Shown here in pieces: positions 1 through 9,328 of a DNA stretch of 64,000 bases. The position numbers were made by a program, and so were the translations under genes. The DNA lies in the NCBI RefSeq assembly GCF_012910785.2, contig NZ_WTVH02000009.1, forward strand, positions 62,001 to 126,000, in the 5' to 3' direction. Each line of letters begins with the position of its first letter. The first letter of the stretch is position 1. The stretch is from Aromatoleum buckelii (lineage in GTDB: Bacteria > Pseudomonadota > Gammaproteobacteria > Burkholderiales > Rhodocyclaceae). The notes beneath the pieces were generated by a model. The model saw only the letters and a list, made by a program, of their open reading frames with translations. It searched no databases and had not been told where the DNA came from.

Positions 1-507
1 GCGACCGAAGTGCCGGACCCGTTCGAGCGCGAGGCTCTCGTGCGTCAGCAACTCGGATATCCGGGAATCGGGCTGTTCGATACGTTCGTGACCAACAACT
101 ATTTCCTCGCCCGCACGCTGCGCGGCAGCGTGTCGCTGGTCGGGGCACGCAACGTTCTGACGCTCTCGGTACAGCGCAGCGAACGCACCCGCCTCGGCGA
201 GCCGTTGGTCAGCGACCCGCGCGACGATCTTTCGCTCTTCAACGACGTTGAGACGCGCTCGGGAACCGTTTCCCTGAGTCACAGGCTGTCGCCCGCCGCG
301 ACGTTGAACACCAGCCTCGTCCGTTCCTACTCGGAAGGTTCAGGTACGTCCGACGCCGAGACGAGGCGTACGACGTTTTCGCTCGGAGTCAGTTCACGCT
401 TCGGCAGGCGAACCACCGGGAGCCTGATTTACCGCCACCAGCGGGCGGCGGGAACCAGCGATTTCACGGAAAACATCCTGACTGCCAGTGTCGGCATGCA
501 GTTCTGA
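1..507 (+). CDS. XrtA/PEP-CTERM-associated outer-membrane beta-barrel protein, 3' end
   Basis: This is an open frame running in from the left edge, with no start codon in the window and 168 codons visible before the stop. The residues alternate polar and hydrophobic in short strands separated by turns, and the chain ends in GMQF. A C-terminal aromatic residue of this kind is typical of outer-membrane beta-barrels. It sits 11 bp before the XrtA-associated ATPase gene, a place usually held by the TIGR03016-type PEP-CTERM-associated outer-membrane protein. The family call rests on context and barrel character. A role in exopolysaccharide export or cell-surface sorting is inferred. Confidence 0.7.
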   Translation, partial: ATEVPDPFEREALVRQQLGYPGIGLFDTFVTNNYFLARTLRGSVSLVGARNVLTLSVQRSERTRLGEPLVSDPRDDLSLFNDVETRSGTVSLSHRLSPAATLNTSLVRSYSEGSGTSDAETRRTTFSLGVSSRFGRRTTGSLIYRHQRAAGTSDFTENILTASVGMQF

Positions 508-518
508 CCGGGGATCGA

Positions 519-1598
519 ATGTACGAATCGTATTTCAAGCTCCGCGCAAAACCCTTTCAGCTCAATCCCGATCCGGCATTTTTTTATGGCAGCCGGGGTC
601 ATCGACGGGCGATGGCGTATCTCGAATACGGGCTGCACCAGAACGAGGGGTTCATCGTCGTGACGGGAGAAATCGGCGCCGGCAAGACGACGCTGGTGCG
701 CAGCCTGCTCGAGCGTCTCGAGCCCAGCAAGGTCGTCGCGGCGAACCTGGTCAGCACGCAGGTCGATCAGAACGACATCTTGCGTATGGTCGCGGTGGCG
801 TTCGGCGTGCCGAGCCGGGGGCTCGACAAGGCCGGCCTGCTGCTCGCACTCGAAACCTACTTCGTGTCGCTGGCCGCTGCGGGCAAGCGGGCGCTGCTGA
901 TCGTCGACGAGGCGCAGAACCTCTACGAGAAAGCGGTCGAAGAGCTTCGCATGCTGTCGAACTTCCAACTCGAGGATCACGCGCTGCTGCAGAGCTTCCT
1001 TGTCGGCCAGCCCGAGTTCAGGGAGGTCATGCAGAGCCCGCAGATGCAGCAGCTGCGGCAGCGGGTGATCGCCTCGTATCATCTCGGTCCGATGGACGCC
1101 GAGGAGACGCGCGCCTATATCGAGCATCGCCTGCATCACGTCGGATGGGAGAACGACCCGGTTTTCGCCCCCGAAGCGTTCGACGCGATTTACGGCTACA
1201 CCGGAGGCATCCCACGGCGCATCAACGCCCTGTGCGACAGGCTGATGCTGTCCGCATTCCTCGCGGAGTGTCACGAAGTGTCCGGGGAAGACGTGCGCGA
1301 AATCGTCGCCGAACTGAAGGAAGAGTTCGACTCGGCGCCGCGGCGGGGTACGAACGGAAAACCGGTTCCGTTCCAAGGCGGCGCCTTTGCGCCGGGATCA
1401 ATCGATCCGGCTCGTCTGGTAGTCCCCCAAGGGCTCGCGGGGCAGGTCGCCGGCATGGCGGCCGGTTTCGATGTGCAGCGCATCGAGGCGCGCATCGTCG
1501 GACTCGAACATTCGCTGTCGGCCACGCTCGACGTCCTCAACCAGCTCCTGGCGGCAGTGCGGCGCGACGGCACGACGGAGGATTCGCCTCATGACTGA
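519..1598 (+). CDS. XrtA-associated AAA-type ATPase (TIGR03015-like)
   Basis: The 359-residue protein has a P-loop GEIGAGKT at residues 50-57 and a Walker B box LLIVDEAQ near 126-133. An ExeA/GspA-like AAA core is followed by a variable C-terminal tail from about residue 265. It begins MYESYFKLRAKPF, the usual N-terminus of this family. It is cytosolic and thought to act with exopolysaccharide export or chain-length machinery; its exact role is not established. The ATG is chosen because it opens the conserved N-terminus directly after the upstream stop. Its 3' end overlaps wecB by 8 nt, so the two are probably translated together. Confidence 0.9.
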   Translation: MYESYFKLRAKPFQLNPDPAFFYGSRGHRRAMAYLEYGLHQNEGFIVVTGEIGAGKTTLVRSLLERLEPSKVVAANLVSTQVDQNDILRMVAVAFGVPSRGLDKAGLLLALETYFVSLAAAGKRALLIVDEAQNLYEKAVEELRMLSNFQLEDHALLQSFLVGQPEFREVMQSPQMQQLRQRVIASYHLGPMDAEETRAYIEHRLHHVGWENDPVFAPEAFDAIYGYTGGIPRRINALCDRLMLSAFLAECHEVSGEDVREIVAELKEEFDSAPRRGTNGKPVPFQGGAFAPGSIDPARLVVPQGLAGQVAGMAAGFDVQRIEARIVGLEHSLSATLDVLNQLLAAVRRDGTTEDSPHD

Positions 1599-2748
1599 GC
1601 CAGGAGCGGCGGCGCCGGTGATCTGCGTCGTCGGGGCGCGGCCGAACTACATGAAAATGGCGCCGATCATCCGCGCCCTCGCAGCCCATCGGCCGCCGCT
1701 GCGGACGCTGCTCGTGCACACCGGGCAACACTACGACAGCGCGATGAACGAGCGCCTGTTCGCCGACCTCGATCTGCCGCACCCGCAGGTGAACCTCGAA
1801 GTGGGTTCGGCCAGCCACGCGGTGCAGACCGCCGAAGTGATGAGGCGTTTCGAACCGGTCATCGATGAGCACGGCGCCCGCGCGGTGCTGGTGGTCGGCG
1901 ACGTGAACTCCACGCTGGCGTGCGCGCTGGTCGCGGTCAAGCGCCATGTGCCGGTGGCGCACGTCGAATCCGGCCTGCGCAGCCACGACCGCAGGATGCC
2001 GGAAGAGATCAATCGCATCCTGACGGACCAGATTTCCGATCTTCTGTATACGACCGAACGCAGCGCCCACGACAATCTCGCGCACGAAGGGATTGCGCCC
2101 GAGCGCGTGGTGTTCGTCGGCAACGTCATGATCGACAGCCTGCTCGCGAACCTGCCGAAGGCCGTGCCGCCCGCCGGGCTGCTCGCGGCCGCGGGGTACG
2201 CGCGCGAACGGATCGCCGGCGGCTACGGCGTCGTGACGCTGCACCGCCCGTCGAACGTCGATCATCCGCAAACTCTCGGGCCGATCATCGAGGCGCTGCG
2301 CGACATCAGCGCGCGCCTGCCGCTGGTGATCGCGCTGCATCCGCGCACGCGCAACAACCTCGAGCGGTTCGGCATGCTCGACCGGCTCGGCGCGCCGGGT
2401 TTCATCATCCTGCCGCCGCAGGGCTATCTCGAGATGCTCGGCCTGATGGCGGGGGCAACGGTCGTCCTGACCGATTCGGGCGGCATCCAGGAGGAGACGA
2501 CCGCGCTGGGCGTGCCGTGCCTGACGATCCGGGAGAATACCGAACGGCCGATCACCGTCGAACAGGGCACAAACACGCTCGTCGGCGTCGATCCGGCGGC
2601 GCTGCGGGCGGCGGTCAATAGGGTTCTCGACAACGGGGGCAAGCGCGGGCGGGTGCCCGAATACTGGGACGGCCGCGCGGCGCATCGTATCGCATCACAT
2701 CTCGCGGCGTGGCTCGACGCGCATGAAAAACAGGCGCAGCCGGCATGA
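1591..2748 (+). CDS. wecB: UDP-N-acetylglucosamine 2-epimerase (non-hydrolysing)
   Basis: This 385-residue cytosolic enzyme interconverts UDP-GlcNAc and UDP-ManNAc, supplying a ManNAc-type precursor to the polysaccharide. Family signatures are VVGARPNYMKMAP near the N-terminus, HTGQHYD, HVESGLRS, the EINR segment, and the C-terminal TDSGGIQEE nucleotide-binding motif. The start at 1591 gives a normal WecB N-terminus and overlaps the upstream ATPase by 8 nt. Its stop overlaps the next ATG by 4 nt (ATGA), so it is part of the XrtA operon. A longer upstream frame starting at 1471 is the ATPase gene read out of frame. Confidence 0.95.
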   Translation: MTEPGAAAPVICVVGARPNYMKMAPIIRALAAHRPPLRTLLVHTGQHYDSAMNERLFADLDLPHPQVNLEVGSASHAVQTAEVMRRFEPVIDEHGARAVLVVGDVNSTLACALVAVKRHVPVAHVESGLRSHDRRMPEEINRILTDQISDLLYTTERSAHDNLAHEGIAPERVVFVGNVMIDSLLANLPKAVPPAGLLAAAGYARERIAGGYGVVTLHRPSNVDHPQTLGPIIEALRDISARLPLVIALHPRTRNNLERFGMLDRLGAPGFIILPPQGYLEMLGLMAGATVVLTDSGGIQEETTALGVPCLTIRENTERPITVEQGTNTLVGVDPAALRAAVNRVLDNGGKRGRVPEYWDGRAAHRIASHLAAWLDAHEKQAQPA

Positions 2749-3608
2749 GCACGGCGATCGTGAACGCGCTGACGATCGATGTCGAAGACTATTTCCAGGT
2801 GTCCGCGCTCGCCCCGCATTTCCCGCGCAGCGAGTGGGAGCGGATACCGTGCCGGGTCGAGCGCAACGTCGAAGTGATCCTCGACCTCCTCGAACGACAC
2901 CGGACGAGGGCAACGTTCTTCACGCTCGGCTGGGTCGCGGAGCGCTATCCGCTGCTCGTGCAGCGCATCGCGGCGGGTGGGCATGAAGTGGCGAGCCACG
3001 GCTACGCGCACGAGCGCGCGACTGCCCAGTCGCCCGAAGCCTTCCTCGCCGACATCGTCCGGGCGAGGAAGGTGCTCGAGGACCTCTCGGGCCAGCCAGT
3101 AACCGGCTATCGCGCACCGAGCTTCTCGATCGGCAAGACCAACCTGTGGGCGCACGACTGCATCGCACAGGCCGGATACGCATACAGTTCGAGCGTGTAT
3201 CCGGTGCGGCACGATCACTACGGCATGCCGGACGCGCCGCGCTTCCCGTACCGGCTCGACAACGGCCTGCTCGAAGTTCCAGTCACGACGATGCACTGGC
3301 TGGGGCGCAACTGGCCGGCGGGGGGAGGCGGCTACTTCCGTTTGCTGCCCTACGCGGTGTCGCGCTGGCAGATCGACAAGGTCAATCGCGACGATCGCCG
3401 GGCGGCCATTTTCTACTTCCACCCGTGGGAGATCGATCCCGGACAGCCGCGGGTCGCGGCGGCCTCAGCGCGGACGCGGTTTCGCCACTACCTGAACCTC
3501 GAACGCACCGAGGAGCGCCTACGTCATCTGCTGGGCGACTTTTCCTGGGGGCGGGCGGACCAGGTGTTCTGCTCCGGGGCCGAAAGCCCGTCGTCCCGGG
3601 AGCACTGA
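2745..3608 (+). CDS. XrtA-associated polysaccharide deacetylase (DUF3473 type)
   Basis: The 287-residue protein opens with NALTIDVEDYFQV, the DVED metal/acid motif at residues 12-15. It has a SHGYAH histidine motif, the RAPSFSI segment, and a C-terminal DUF3473 region with the FYFHPWEID motif. These define the PEP-CTERM-locus deacetylase family (TIGR03006). It is expected to remove N-acetyl groups from the exopolysaccharide or an intermediate. No signal peptide is visible, as usual for this family. It overlaps wecB by 4 nt and is followed 2 nt later by the FemAB-like gene. Confidence 0.92.
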   Translation: MSTAIVNALTIDVEDYFQVSALAPHFPRSEWERIPCRVERNVEVILDLLERHRTRATFFTLGWVAERYPLLVQRIAAGGHEVASHGYAHERATAQSPEAFLADIVRARKVLEDLSGQPVTGYRAPSFSIGKTNLWAHDCIAQAGYAYSSSVYPVRHDHYGMPDAPRFPYRLDNGLLEVPVTTMHWLGRNWPAGGGGYFRLLPYAVSRWQIDKVNRDDRRAAIFYFHPWEIDPGQPRVAAASARTRFRHYLNLERTEERLRHLLGDFSWGRADQVFCSGAESPSSREH

Positions 3609-3610
3609 CG

Positions 3611-4648
3611 ATGGATCGGGTTCCGGTGGTCGTCAGGCAACTCACCGGGGCGGATCACGGCCGCTGGGACGCCTTCGTCCGCAGCTGCCCGGACGCGACG
3701 TTCTTCCACCTCTCGGCGTGGCAAGGGATCATCCGCGAAATTTTCCGCCACCGGACCTTCTTCCTGTATGCGGAACGCGCCGGCGACATCATCGCCGTGC
3801 TGCCGCTCGCCGAAGTCAACAGCCGGCTGTTCGGCCATGCCCTGACGTCCCTGCCTTTCTGTGTCTATGGCGGCCCGGCCGGCGATCCCGAAGGCATTGC
3901 GCTCGTCGAGGCGGAAGCCGAAACGCTTGCACGCCGCTTGCGGGTCCAGCACCTCGAGCTGCGCAACCTCACTCCCCGCCACGAGGAGTGGCCGCGGCAG
4001 GACCTTTACGTGACGTTCCGCAAGGAGATCCAGGCGGACGACGATACGAACCTGCTCGCGATCCCGCGCAAGCAGCGCGCGATGGTGCGCAAGGGCATCA
4101 GGCACGGACTGACGAGCCGGGTCGAGCCGGATGTCGAGCGATTTTTCTCGCTTTATGCCGACAACGTGTTGCGGCACGGCACGCCGGCGTTGCCGAAAGC
4201 ATTTTTCACGCGCCTGACGAAGGAGTTCGGACCGGACTGCGAAGTGCTCACGGTGAGTGATGCGGACGGAAATGCGCTGTCGAGCGTGCTGAGTTTCTAC
4301 TTTCGCGACGAAGTGCTGCCGTATTACGCCGGCGACGCGGTGATGGCGCGCGACGTCGCGGCGAACGATTTCAAATACTGGGAATTGATGCGCCGCGCCG
4401 CTGCGCGCGGCTGCCGGCTGTTTGATTTCGGCCGCAGCAAGATCGGCACCGGTCCGTTCAGCTTCAAGAAGAACTGGGGCTTCGAGCCGCAGCCGCTGTC
4501 GTACGAATACCGCCTCTACAGGCGCGACTCGGTGCCGCAGAACAACCCGATGAATCCGAAATACCGCGCCTTCATCGCGCTGTGGCGCCGGCTGCCGATA
4601 CGCATGGCGAACGCGATCGGGCCGCACATCGTGCGCAACCTGGGATGA
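3611..4648 (+). CDS. FemAB-like GNAT protein, XrtA/PEP-CTERM associated (TIGR03019-like)
   Basis: The 345-residue protein has the FemAB/GNAT fold layout: N-terminal FHLSAWQGI, a middle LAIPRKQRAMVRKG, and C-terminal RRAAARGCRLFDFGRSKIGTG followed by FKKNWGF. FemAB proteins transfer amino acids from aminoacyl-tRNA to peptidoglycan precursors. The XrtA-locus branch has no proven substrate. It starts 2 nt after the deacetylase stop and lies 7 nt before xrtA. Its presence matters because a second aminoacyl or peptide-chemistry module occurs at 24-38 kb. Confidence 0.92.
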   Translation: MDRVPVVVRQLTGADHGRWDAFVRSCPDATFFHLSAWQGIIREIFRHRTFFLYAERAGDIIAVLPLAEVNSRLFGHALTSLPFCVYGGPAGDPEGIALVEAEAETLARRLRVQHLELRNLTPRHEEWPRQDLYVTFRKEIQADDDTNLLAIPRKQRAMVRKGIRHGLTSRVEPDVERFFSLYADNVLRHGTPALPKAFFTRLTKEFGPDCEVLTVSDADGNALSSVLSFYFRDEVLPYYAGDAVMARDVAANDFKYWELMRRAAARGCRLFDFGRSKIGTGPFSFKKNWGFEPQPLSYEYRLYRRDSVPQNNPMNPKYRAFIALWRRLPIRMANAIGPHIVRNLG

Positions 4649-4655
4649 GGGCCGC

Positions 4656-6218
4656 ATGAAACGCGACGCGGATCACGACAGTCTCGCGGTCCCCGCTCTC
4701 CCGGCGGCGCAGGGAAGCTTGCCTGCCGGGTTCGTGGCGGTTGCGATCACCCTCACGGTGTCCGTCGTGTGGCTCCTGGGATGGTACTGGCCGACGGCGA
4801 GCGAGATCGGGCGGATCTGGTGGCGCACGGAAACGTACGCCCACGGGTTGACGGTCCTGCCGATTTTCGTGTGGCTCGTGTGGCGCACGCGGGAGCGAAT
4901 CGGTGAATGGCGCCCGCAACCGGTGCCTTGGGTTGCGCTGCCCGTTGCCGCGATCGGGATGTTGTGGATGGTCGGCAGGCTCGTCGGCGTCGCCGGGGCG
5001 TCGCATTTCGCCCTCGTCGCGATGCTCGTGGCCGGGCTTGTCGGCGTGCTCGGCTGGCGGCTCGCACGCATTTTGCTGTTCCCGCTCGCGTTCCTCGTTT
5101 TTGCAGTGCCGATCGGGGACTTCCTGTTGCCGGTGCTGATGGAGTACACCGCTGATTTCACGGTGTTTGCGCTGCGCGCTACCGGCGTTCCTGTCTACCA
5201 GGAAGGCTTGCATTTCATCGTGCCCAATGGGCGCTGGTCTGTCGTCGAAGCCTGCAGCGGCGTTCGTTACCTGATCGCATCGACGATGGTCGGCGCGCTC
5301 TACGCATACCTGAACTACACGACGCTGCATCGACGGATGCTGTTCATGCTCGTCGCGATGCTCGTGCCGATCGTCGCGAACTGGCTGCGCGCCTACATGA
5401 TCGTGATGCTCGGCTACCTGTCGGACAACCGCATCGCGGCGGGCGTCGACCACTTGATCTATGGCTGGATTTTCTTCGGTGTCGTCATCCTACTGATGTT
5501 CTCGATCGGTGCACGCTGGCGTGAAGAGATTCCGGCCACCGTCCCGGCTTCGCCGGGGCAAACGGGTTCGCGAACAAAATGGGCTGGCGCGTTGCCGATC
5601 GCGCTTGCCGTCGCAGCGTTTCCGCTCGCATACGGAATGATCGACAGCCCGGTCGAGGAGTATTCGGTGAAAGTTGAGTTGCCGGCGCCAGCGCCGGGGT
5701 GGCGCGAGGCGTCGGCCGATCTGCTCGGCTACCGTCCGCACTACGCGAACGCGCGCGGCGAGGGGTTCGCGATGTATCGAGGGCCCGACGGGCAACCGGT
5801 CGGCGTGTATGCCGGCTGGTATGCAGACCAGCGCGACGGCAGCGAGATGGTCGCGTGGGGCAACGGTCTCGTCAGCACCGGCAGGGGCGAGGCTTACGTC
5901 GTTTCGCGTTTCGCTGTCGAGTCTCCCGCCGGGCCCCCCCTCCAGGGGGCCGACCTGAACACCGCCGAAGGGCGGATGCGCGTCTGGCAGTGGTACCGCG
6001 TGAATGGGAGGGTTGTGACCGGCGAGGCCGAAGTCAAGTTGCGCCTTGCGCTGGACCGGGTGCTCGGACGGGCAGACGAGTCGAGCGTCATCGTGCTTGT
6101 CACCCCCGAACTGGATGCACCGCAAAGCGCCGATGCCCGGCTGCGCGACTTCCTCCAGGCGCATGAAGGGGGGATCGATGCGGCGCTCGATGCGGCAGCG
6201 CGGGAACGAATTCGGTGA
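4656..6218 (+). CDS. xrtA: Exosortase A with C-terminal EpsI domain
   Basis: This 520-residue polytopic membrane protein carries the exosortase catalytic triad: Cys200 in the EACSGVRY motif, Arg245 in ANWLRAY and His266 in VDHLIYGW. The N-terminal two thirds are hydrophobic helices. Residues from about 305 onward form the soluble periplasmic EpsI/DUF3485 domain fused at the C-terminus, the normal XrtA layout. It cleaves and probably anchors PEP-CTERM proteins at the inner membrane. None of its substrates is in the window. The stop overlaps the following GTG start by 4 nt. Confidence 0.96.
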   Translation: MKRDADHDSLAVPALPAAQGSLPAGFVAVAITLTVSVVWLLGWYWPTASEIGRIWWRTETYAHGLTVLPIFVWLVWRTRERIGEWRPQPVPWVALPVAAIGMLWMVGRLVGVAGASHFALVAMLVAGLVGVLGWRLARILLFPLAFLVFAVPIGDFLLPVLMEYTADFTVFALRATGVPVYQEGLHFIVPNGRWSVVEACSGVRYLIASTMVGALYAYLNYTTLHRRMLFMLVAMLVPIVANWLRAYMIVMLGYLSDNRIAAGVDHLIYGWIFFGVVILLMFSIGARWREEIPATVPASPGQTGSRTKWAGALPIALAVAAFPLAYGMIDSPVEEYSVKVELPAPAPGWREASADLLGYRPHYANARGEGFAMYRGPDGQPVGVYAGWYADQRDGSEMVAWGNGLVSTGRGEAYVVSRFAVESPAGPPLQGADLNTAEGRMRVWQWYRVNGRVVTGEAEVKLRLALDRVLGRADESSVIVLVTPELDAPQSADARLRDFLQAHEGGIDAALDAAARERIR

Positions 6219-7381
6219 CCGGTCAGATGCTCGTGATGCACGTCGTTTACCGCTTCGATGTCGGCGGGCTGGAAAACGGCGTCGTGAACCTCATCAACCG
6301 CATGCCGTCCGACCGTTTCCGGCACGTCGTCGTGGCGCTGACGCAATGTGCGCCGGCATTCTGCCGCCGCATCGTTCAGCCTGACGTCGAGTTCATCTCG
6401 CTCGACAAGCCGCCGGGTCACGGCGTCAAGGTCTACCCCCAGCTCTATCGCCTGTTCCGTGACAGGCGCCCCGCGATCGTGCATACCCGCAATCTCGCCG
6501 CGCTCGAAGCCGTCGTGCCTGCTCGTGCGGCCGGCGTTCCGGTGCGAATCCACGGCGAGCACGGCTGGGACGTGGCGGATCCGGGCGGGACACGGCGGAA
6601 GCTGCAGTTCGTCCGGCGGCTGTATCGTCCGTTCGTCAGTCGCTACGTGGCGCTGTCACGGCACCTCGCGCTCTACCTTGCCGACGCGGTTCGCGTCCCC
6701 GCCGCGCGCATCGAGCGGATCTGCAACGGCGTCGATCCCGCACGTTTCCGGCCGCCGGACGGGCGCCGCCCGCTGATCGCAGGGTCGCCGTTCGGTGGGG
6801 ACGATGAGGTGCTCGTCGGCACCGTCGGTCGCCTCGATGCGGTCAAGGATCAGCTCAATCTCGTCCGGGCGGTCGCGCACCTCATCTCGCAGCGTGCGCC
6901 CGGCACGGACCGCCTGCGACTGATCATCGCCGGCGACGGGGCCTCGCGCAGCGGCATCGAAGCCGAAGTTCGCGCCGCCGGCATCGGCCACACCGTGTGG
7001 CTCGCCGGCGAGCGCGCAGACGTTCCTGATGTCATGCGCGGCCTCGATGTCTTCGCCCTTCCGTCTCTTGCAGAAGGCATTTCGAACACGATCCTCGAAG
7101 CGATGGCGAGCGGCTTGCCGGTGACCGCCACCGATGTCGGTGGCAATCCCGAACTCGTCGAGCATGGCGTTACGGGGACGCTCGTACCCCCTTCCGATTA
7201 TGTTGCGCTGGCCGATGCGCTGGCACCATATGTTGCCGATGGAATGCTGCGCCGGCGACATGGCGATGCGGGCCGAGGGCGAGTCGATGCGGAGTTCAGT
7301 CTCGACGTCATGGTCGATCGTTATGCAGCGCTCTATCGAACCTCCCTCGAGGCGGCGCTGCCGTTGCGCCGTGTAGCCTGA
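6215..7381 (+). CDS. Glycosyltransferase, XrtA/PEP-CTERM-associated (TIGR03088 type)
   Basis: The 388-residue GT-B, GT4-type sugar transferase begins with a GTG that overlaps the xrtA stop. The N-terminal domain starts with MHVVYRFDVGGLENGVVNLI and includes HTRNLAALEA and HGEHGWD. The C-terminal donor domain holds VGTVGRLDAVKDQ and the SLAEGISNTILEAMASG motif, in which the EX7E-type acidic residues bind the nucleotide sugar. It is predicted to add one sugar to the lipid-linked repeat at the cytosolic membrane face. It lies 15 nt before the first amidotransferase gene. Confidence 0.92.
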   Translation: MTGQMLVMHVVYRFDVGGLENGVVNLINRMPSDRFRHVVVALTQCAPAFCRRIVQPDVEFISLDKPPGHGVKVYPQLYRLFRDRRPAIVHTRNLAALEAVVPARAAGVPVRIHGEHGWDVADPGGTRRKLQFVRRLYRPFVSRYVALSRHLALYLADAVRVPAARIERICNGVDPARFRPPDGRRPLIAGSPFGGDDEVLVGTVGRLDAVKDQLNLVRAVAHLISQRAPGTDRLRLIIAGDGASRSGIEAEVRAAGIGHTVWLAGERADVPDVMRGLDVFALPSLAEGISNTILEAMASGLPVTATDVGGNPELVEHGVTGTLVPPSDYVALADALAPYVADGMLRRRHGDAGRGRVDAEFSLDVMVDRYAALYRTSLEAALPLRRVA

Positions 7382-7396
7382 CAAAGGAACTGCGTC

Positions 7397-9325
7397 ATGT
7401 GCGGTATCGCCGGGCTTTTCGACCTTCGCAGCAAGCGCGACTTCCCCCGCGACCTCGTGCGCCGTATGAATGACGTGCAGGTGCACCGCGGTCCCGACGA
7501 AGGTGGTTACCACTTCGAGCCCGGTGTCGCGCTCGCGCACCGCCGCCTGTCGATCATCGACCTTTCCACCGGCCAGCAGCCGCTGTTCAACGAGGACGGC
7601 TCGGTCGCGGTCGTCTTCAACGGCGAGATTTACAACTTCCAGGAACTGGTGCCGGAGCTCGAAGCGCTCGGCCATGTCTTTCACACCCGCAGCGACACCG
7701 AAGTCATCGTGCATGCGTGGGAGGCGTGGAGCGAAGACTGCGTGCAGCGCTTTCGCGGCATGTTCGCGTTCGCCCTGTGGGACCGCAACCGCGAGACACT
7801 TTTTCTGGCGCGCGACCGGCTCGCCGTCAAGCCGCTGTTCTATGCGCTGCTGCCGGACGGCACGTTCGCATTCGGTTCCGAACTGAAAGTGCTGATGCAG
7901 CACCCGCTGCTCGACCGCCGCATCGATGCACACGCAGTCGAAGAATATTTTGCACTCGGTTACGTCGCCGAACCGCGGACGATTTTCGCCGGGGCGAAGA
8001 AGCTGGGCGCCGCCGAAACGCTGTGCGTGCGGCGCGGCCAGCCCGTGCCGCAGCCGCGGTGTTACTGGGACGTGCATTTCACGCTCGACAATCCGCTGTC
8101 GCTCGCCGAGGCCAGTGCCGAACTCACCGCCCGGCTGCGCGAATCCGTGCGCTTGCGCATGATCGCCGAGGTGCCGCTCGGCGCTTTCCTGTCCGGCGGC
8201 GTCGATTCGAGCGCAGTCGTCGCGACGATGGCGGGCCTTTCCGACGAACCCGTCCACACCTGCTCGATCGCATTCGACGATCCCGCATTCAACGAGTCCG
8301 AATTCGCGCAGAAGGTCGCGGATCGCTACCGCACGAATCATTACGTGGAGACGGTGAAGTCGGACGATTTCGACCTGATCGACACGCTCGCCGGGCTGTA
8401 TGACGAACCCTATGCCGACAGCTCGGCGATCCCGACGTGGCGCGTCTGCCAGCTCGCGCGCAAACGGGTGACGGTCGCGCTGTCGGGCGATGGTGGCGAC
8501 GAGAGTTTCGGCGGTTACCGCCGCTACCGCCTGCATCTGATGGAAGAGCGGATGCGCGGCGCGCTCCCGATCGGCGTGCGCCAGCCGATGTTCGGCCTGC
8601 TCGGCCGCCTCTATCCGAAGGCGGACTGGGCGCCGCGCATGTTCCGCGCGAAGACGACATTCCAGTCACTCGCGCGGGATTCGCTGCAAGCCTATTTCCA
8701 CTCGGTGTCGATCCTGCGCGATGCGATGCGCCAGCAACTGTTCTCGAACCGCTTCCGCAGCGAACTCGCCGGCTACAACGCGGTCGAGGTCTTCCGCCGT
8801 CATGCGGCGACGGCGCACACCGAAGACGCGCTGGCGCTGATCCAGTATGTCGACCTCAAGACCTACCTCGTCGGCGACATCAACACCAAGGTCGATCGCG
8901 CCAGCATGGCGCACTCGCTCGAAGTGCGCGAGCCGCTGATGGATCACAAGCTCGTCGAATGGCTCGCGACTTTGCCGTCCGGCCTCAAGGTGAAGGGGCA
9001 GGAAGGCAAGTACCTGTTCAAGAAGGCGATGGAGCCGCTGCTACCGAACGATGTGCTCTATCGCCCCAAGATGGGATTTTCGGTGCCGCTGTCCCGCTGG
9101 TTCCGCGGGCCGCTCCGGGAGCGCGTGCGGCAGACCGTGCTCGGCGAGACGCTTGCGGCGACCGGGATATTCAACCCGGATTACCTGCGCCATCTCGTCG
9201 ATGCGCATCAGTCCGGGGCCCGCGACTACAGCTCGCCGTTGTGGTCGCTGATGATGTTCGAAGCCTTCGTGCGCAACTCCGGAGGGTATCCCGCGCGGGT
9301 GCCGGAGCTCGCCGCGGCGGTGTGA
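7397..9325 (+). CDS. Asparagine-synthase-like amidotransferase 1, XrtA associated (TIGR03108 type)
   Basis: The 642-residue protein starts MCGIAGLF, exposing Cys2 as the nucleophile of a class II glutaminase domain (about residues 2-190). The ATP-pyrophosphatase loop SGGVDSS is at 266-272, followed by SGDGGDESFGGY. The family is built like AsnB. In XrtA loci it is thought to amidate sugars or another polymer component, not to make free asparagine. It is 15 nt from the upstream glycosyltransferase and 3 nt from the downstream one. The ribosome site AAAGGA precedes the ATG. Confidence 0.93.
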   Translation: MCGIAGLFDLRSKRDFPRDLVRRMNDVQVHRGPDEGGYHFEPGVALAHRRLSIIDLSTGQQPLFNEDGSVAVVFNGEIYNFQELVPELEALGHVFHTRSDTEVIVHAWEAWSEDCVQRFRGMFAFALWDRNRETLFLARDRLAVKPLFYALLPDGTFAFGSELKVLMQHPLLDRRIDAHAVEEYFALGYVAEPRTIFAGAKKLGAAETLCVRRGQPVPQPRCYWDVHFTLDNPLSLAEASAELTARLRESVRLRMIAEVPLGAFLSGGVDSSAVVATMAGLSDEPVHTCSIAFDDPAFNESEFAQKVADRYRTNHYVETVKSDDFDLIDTLAGLYDEPYADSSAIPTWRVCQLARKRVTVALSGDGGDESFGGYRRYRLHLMEERMRGALPIGVRQPMFGLLGRLYPKADWAPRMFRAKTTFQSLARDSLQAYFHSVSILRDAMRQQLFSNRFRSELAGYNAVEVFRRHAATAHTEDALALIQYVDLKTYLVGDINTKVDRASMAHSLEVREPLMDHKLVEWLATLPSGLKVKGQEGKYLFKKAMEPLLPNDVLYRPKMGFSVPLSRWFRGPLRERVRQTVLGETLAATGIFNPDYLRHLVDAHQSGARDYSSPLWSLMMFEAFVRNSGGYPARVPELAAAV

Positions 9326-9328
9326 CCG

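Noticed and set aside
6656-8536. Long - strand open frame (626 codons)
   Set aside because: It is antisense to the glycosyltransferase and amidotransferase genes, has His/Arg-rich shadow composition and no family motif. It reflects high-GC codon bias.
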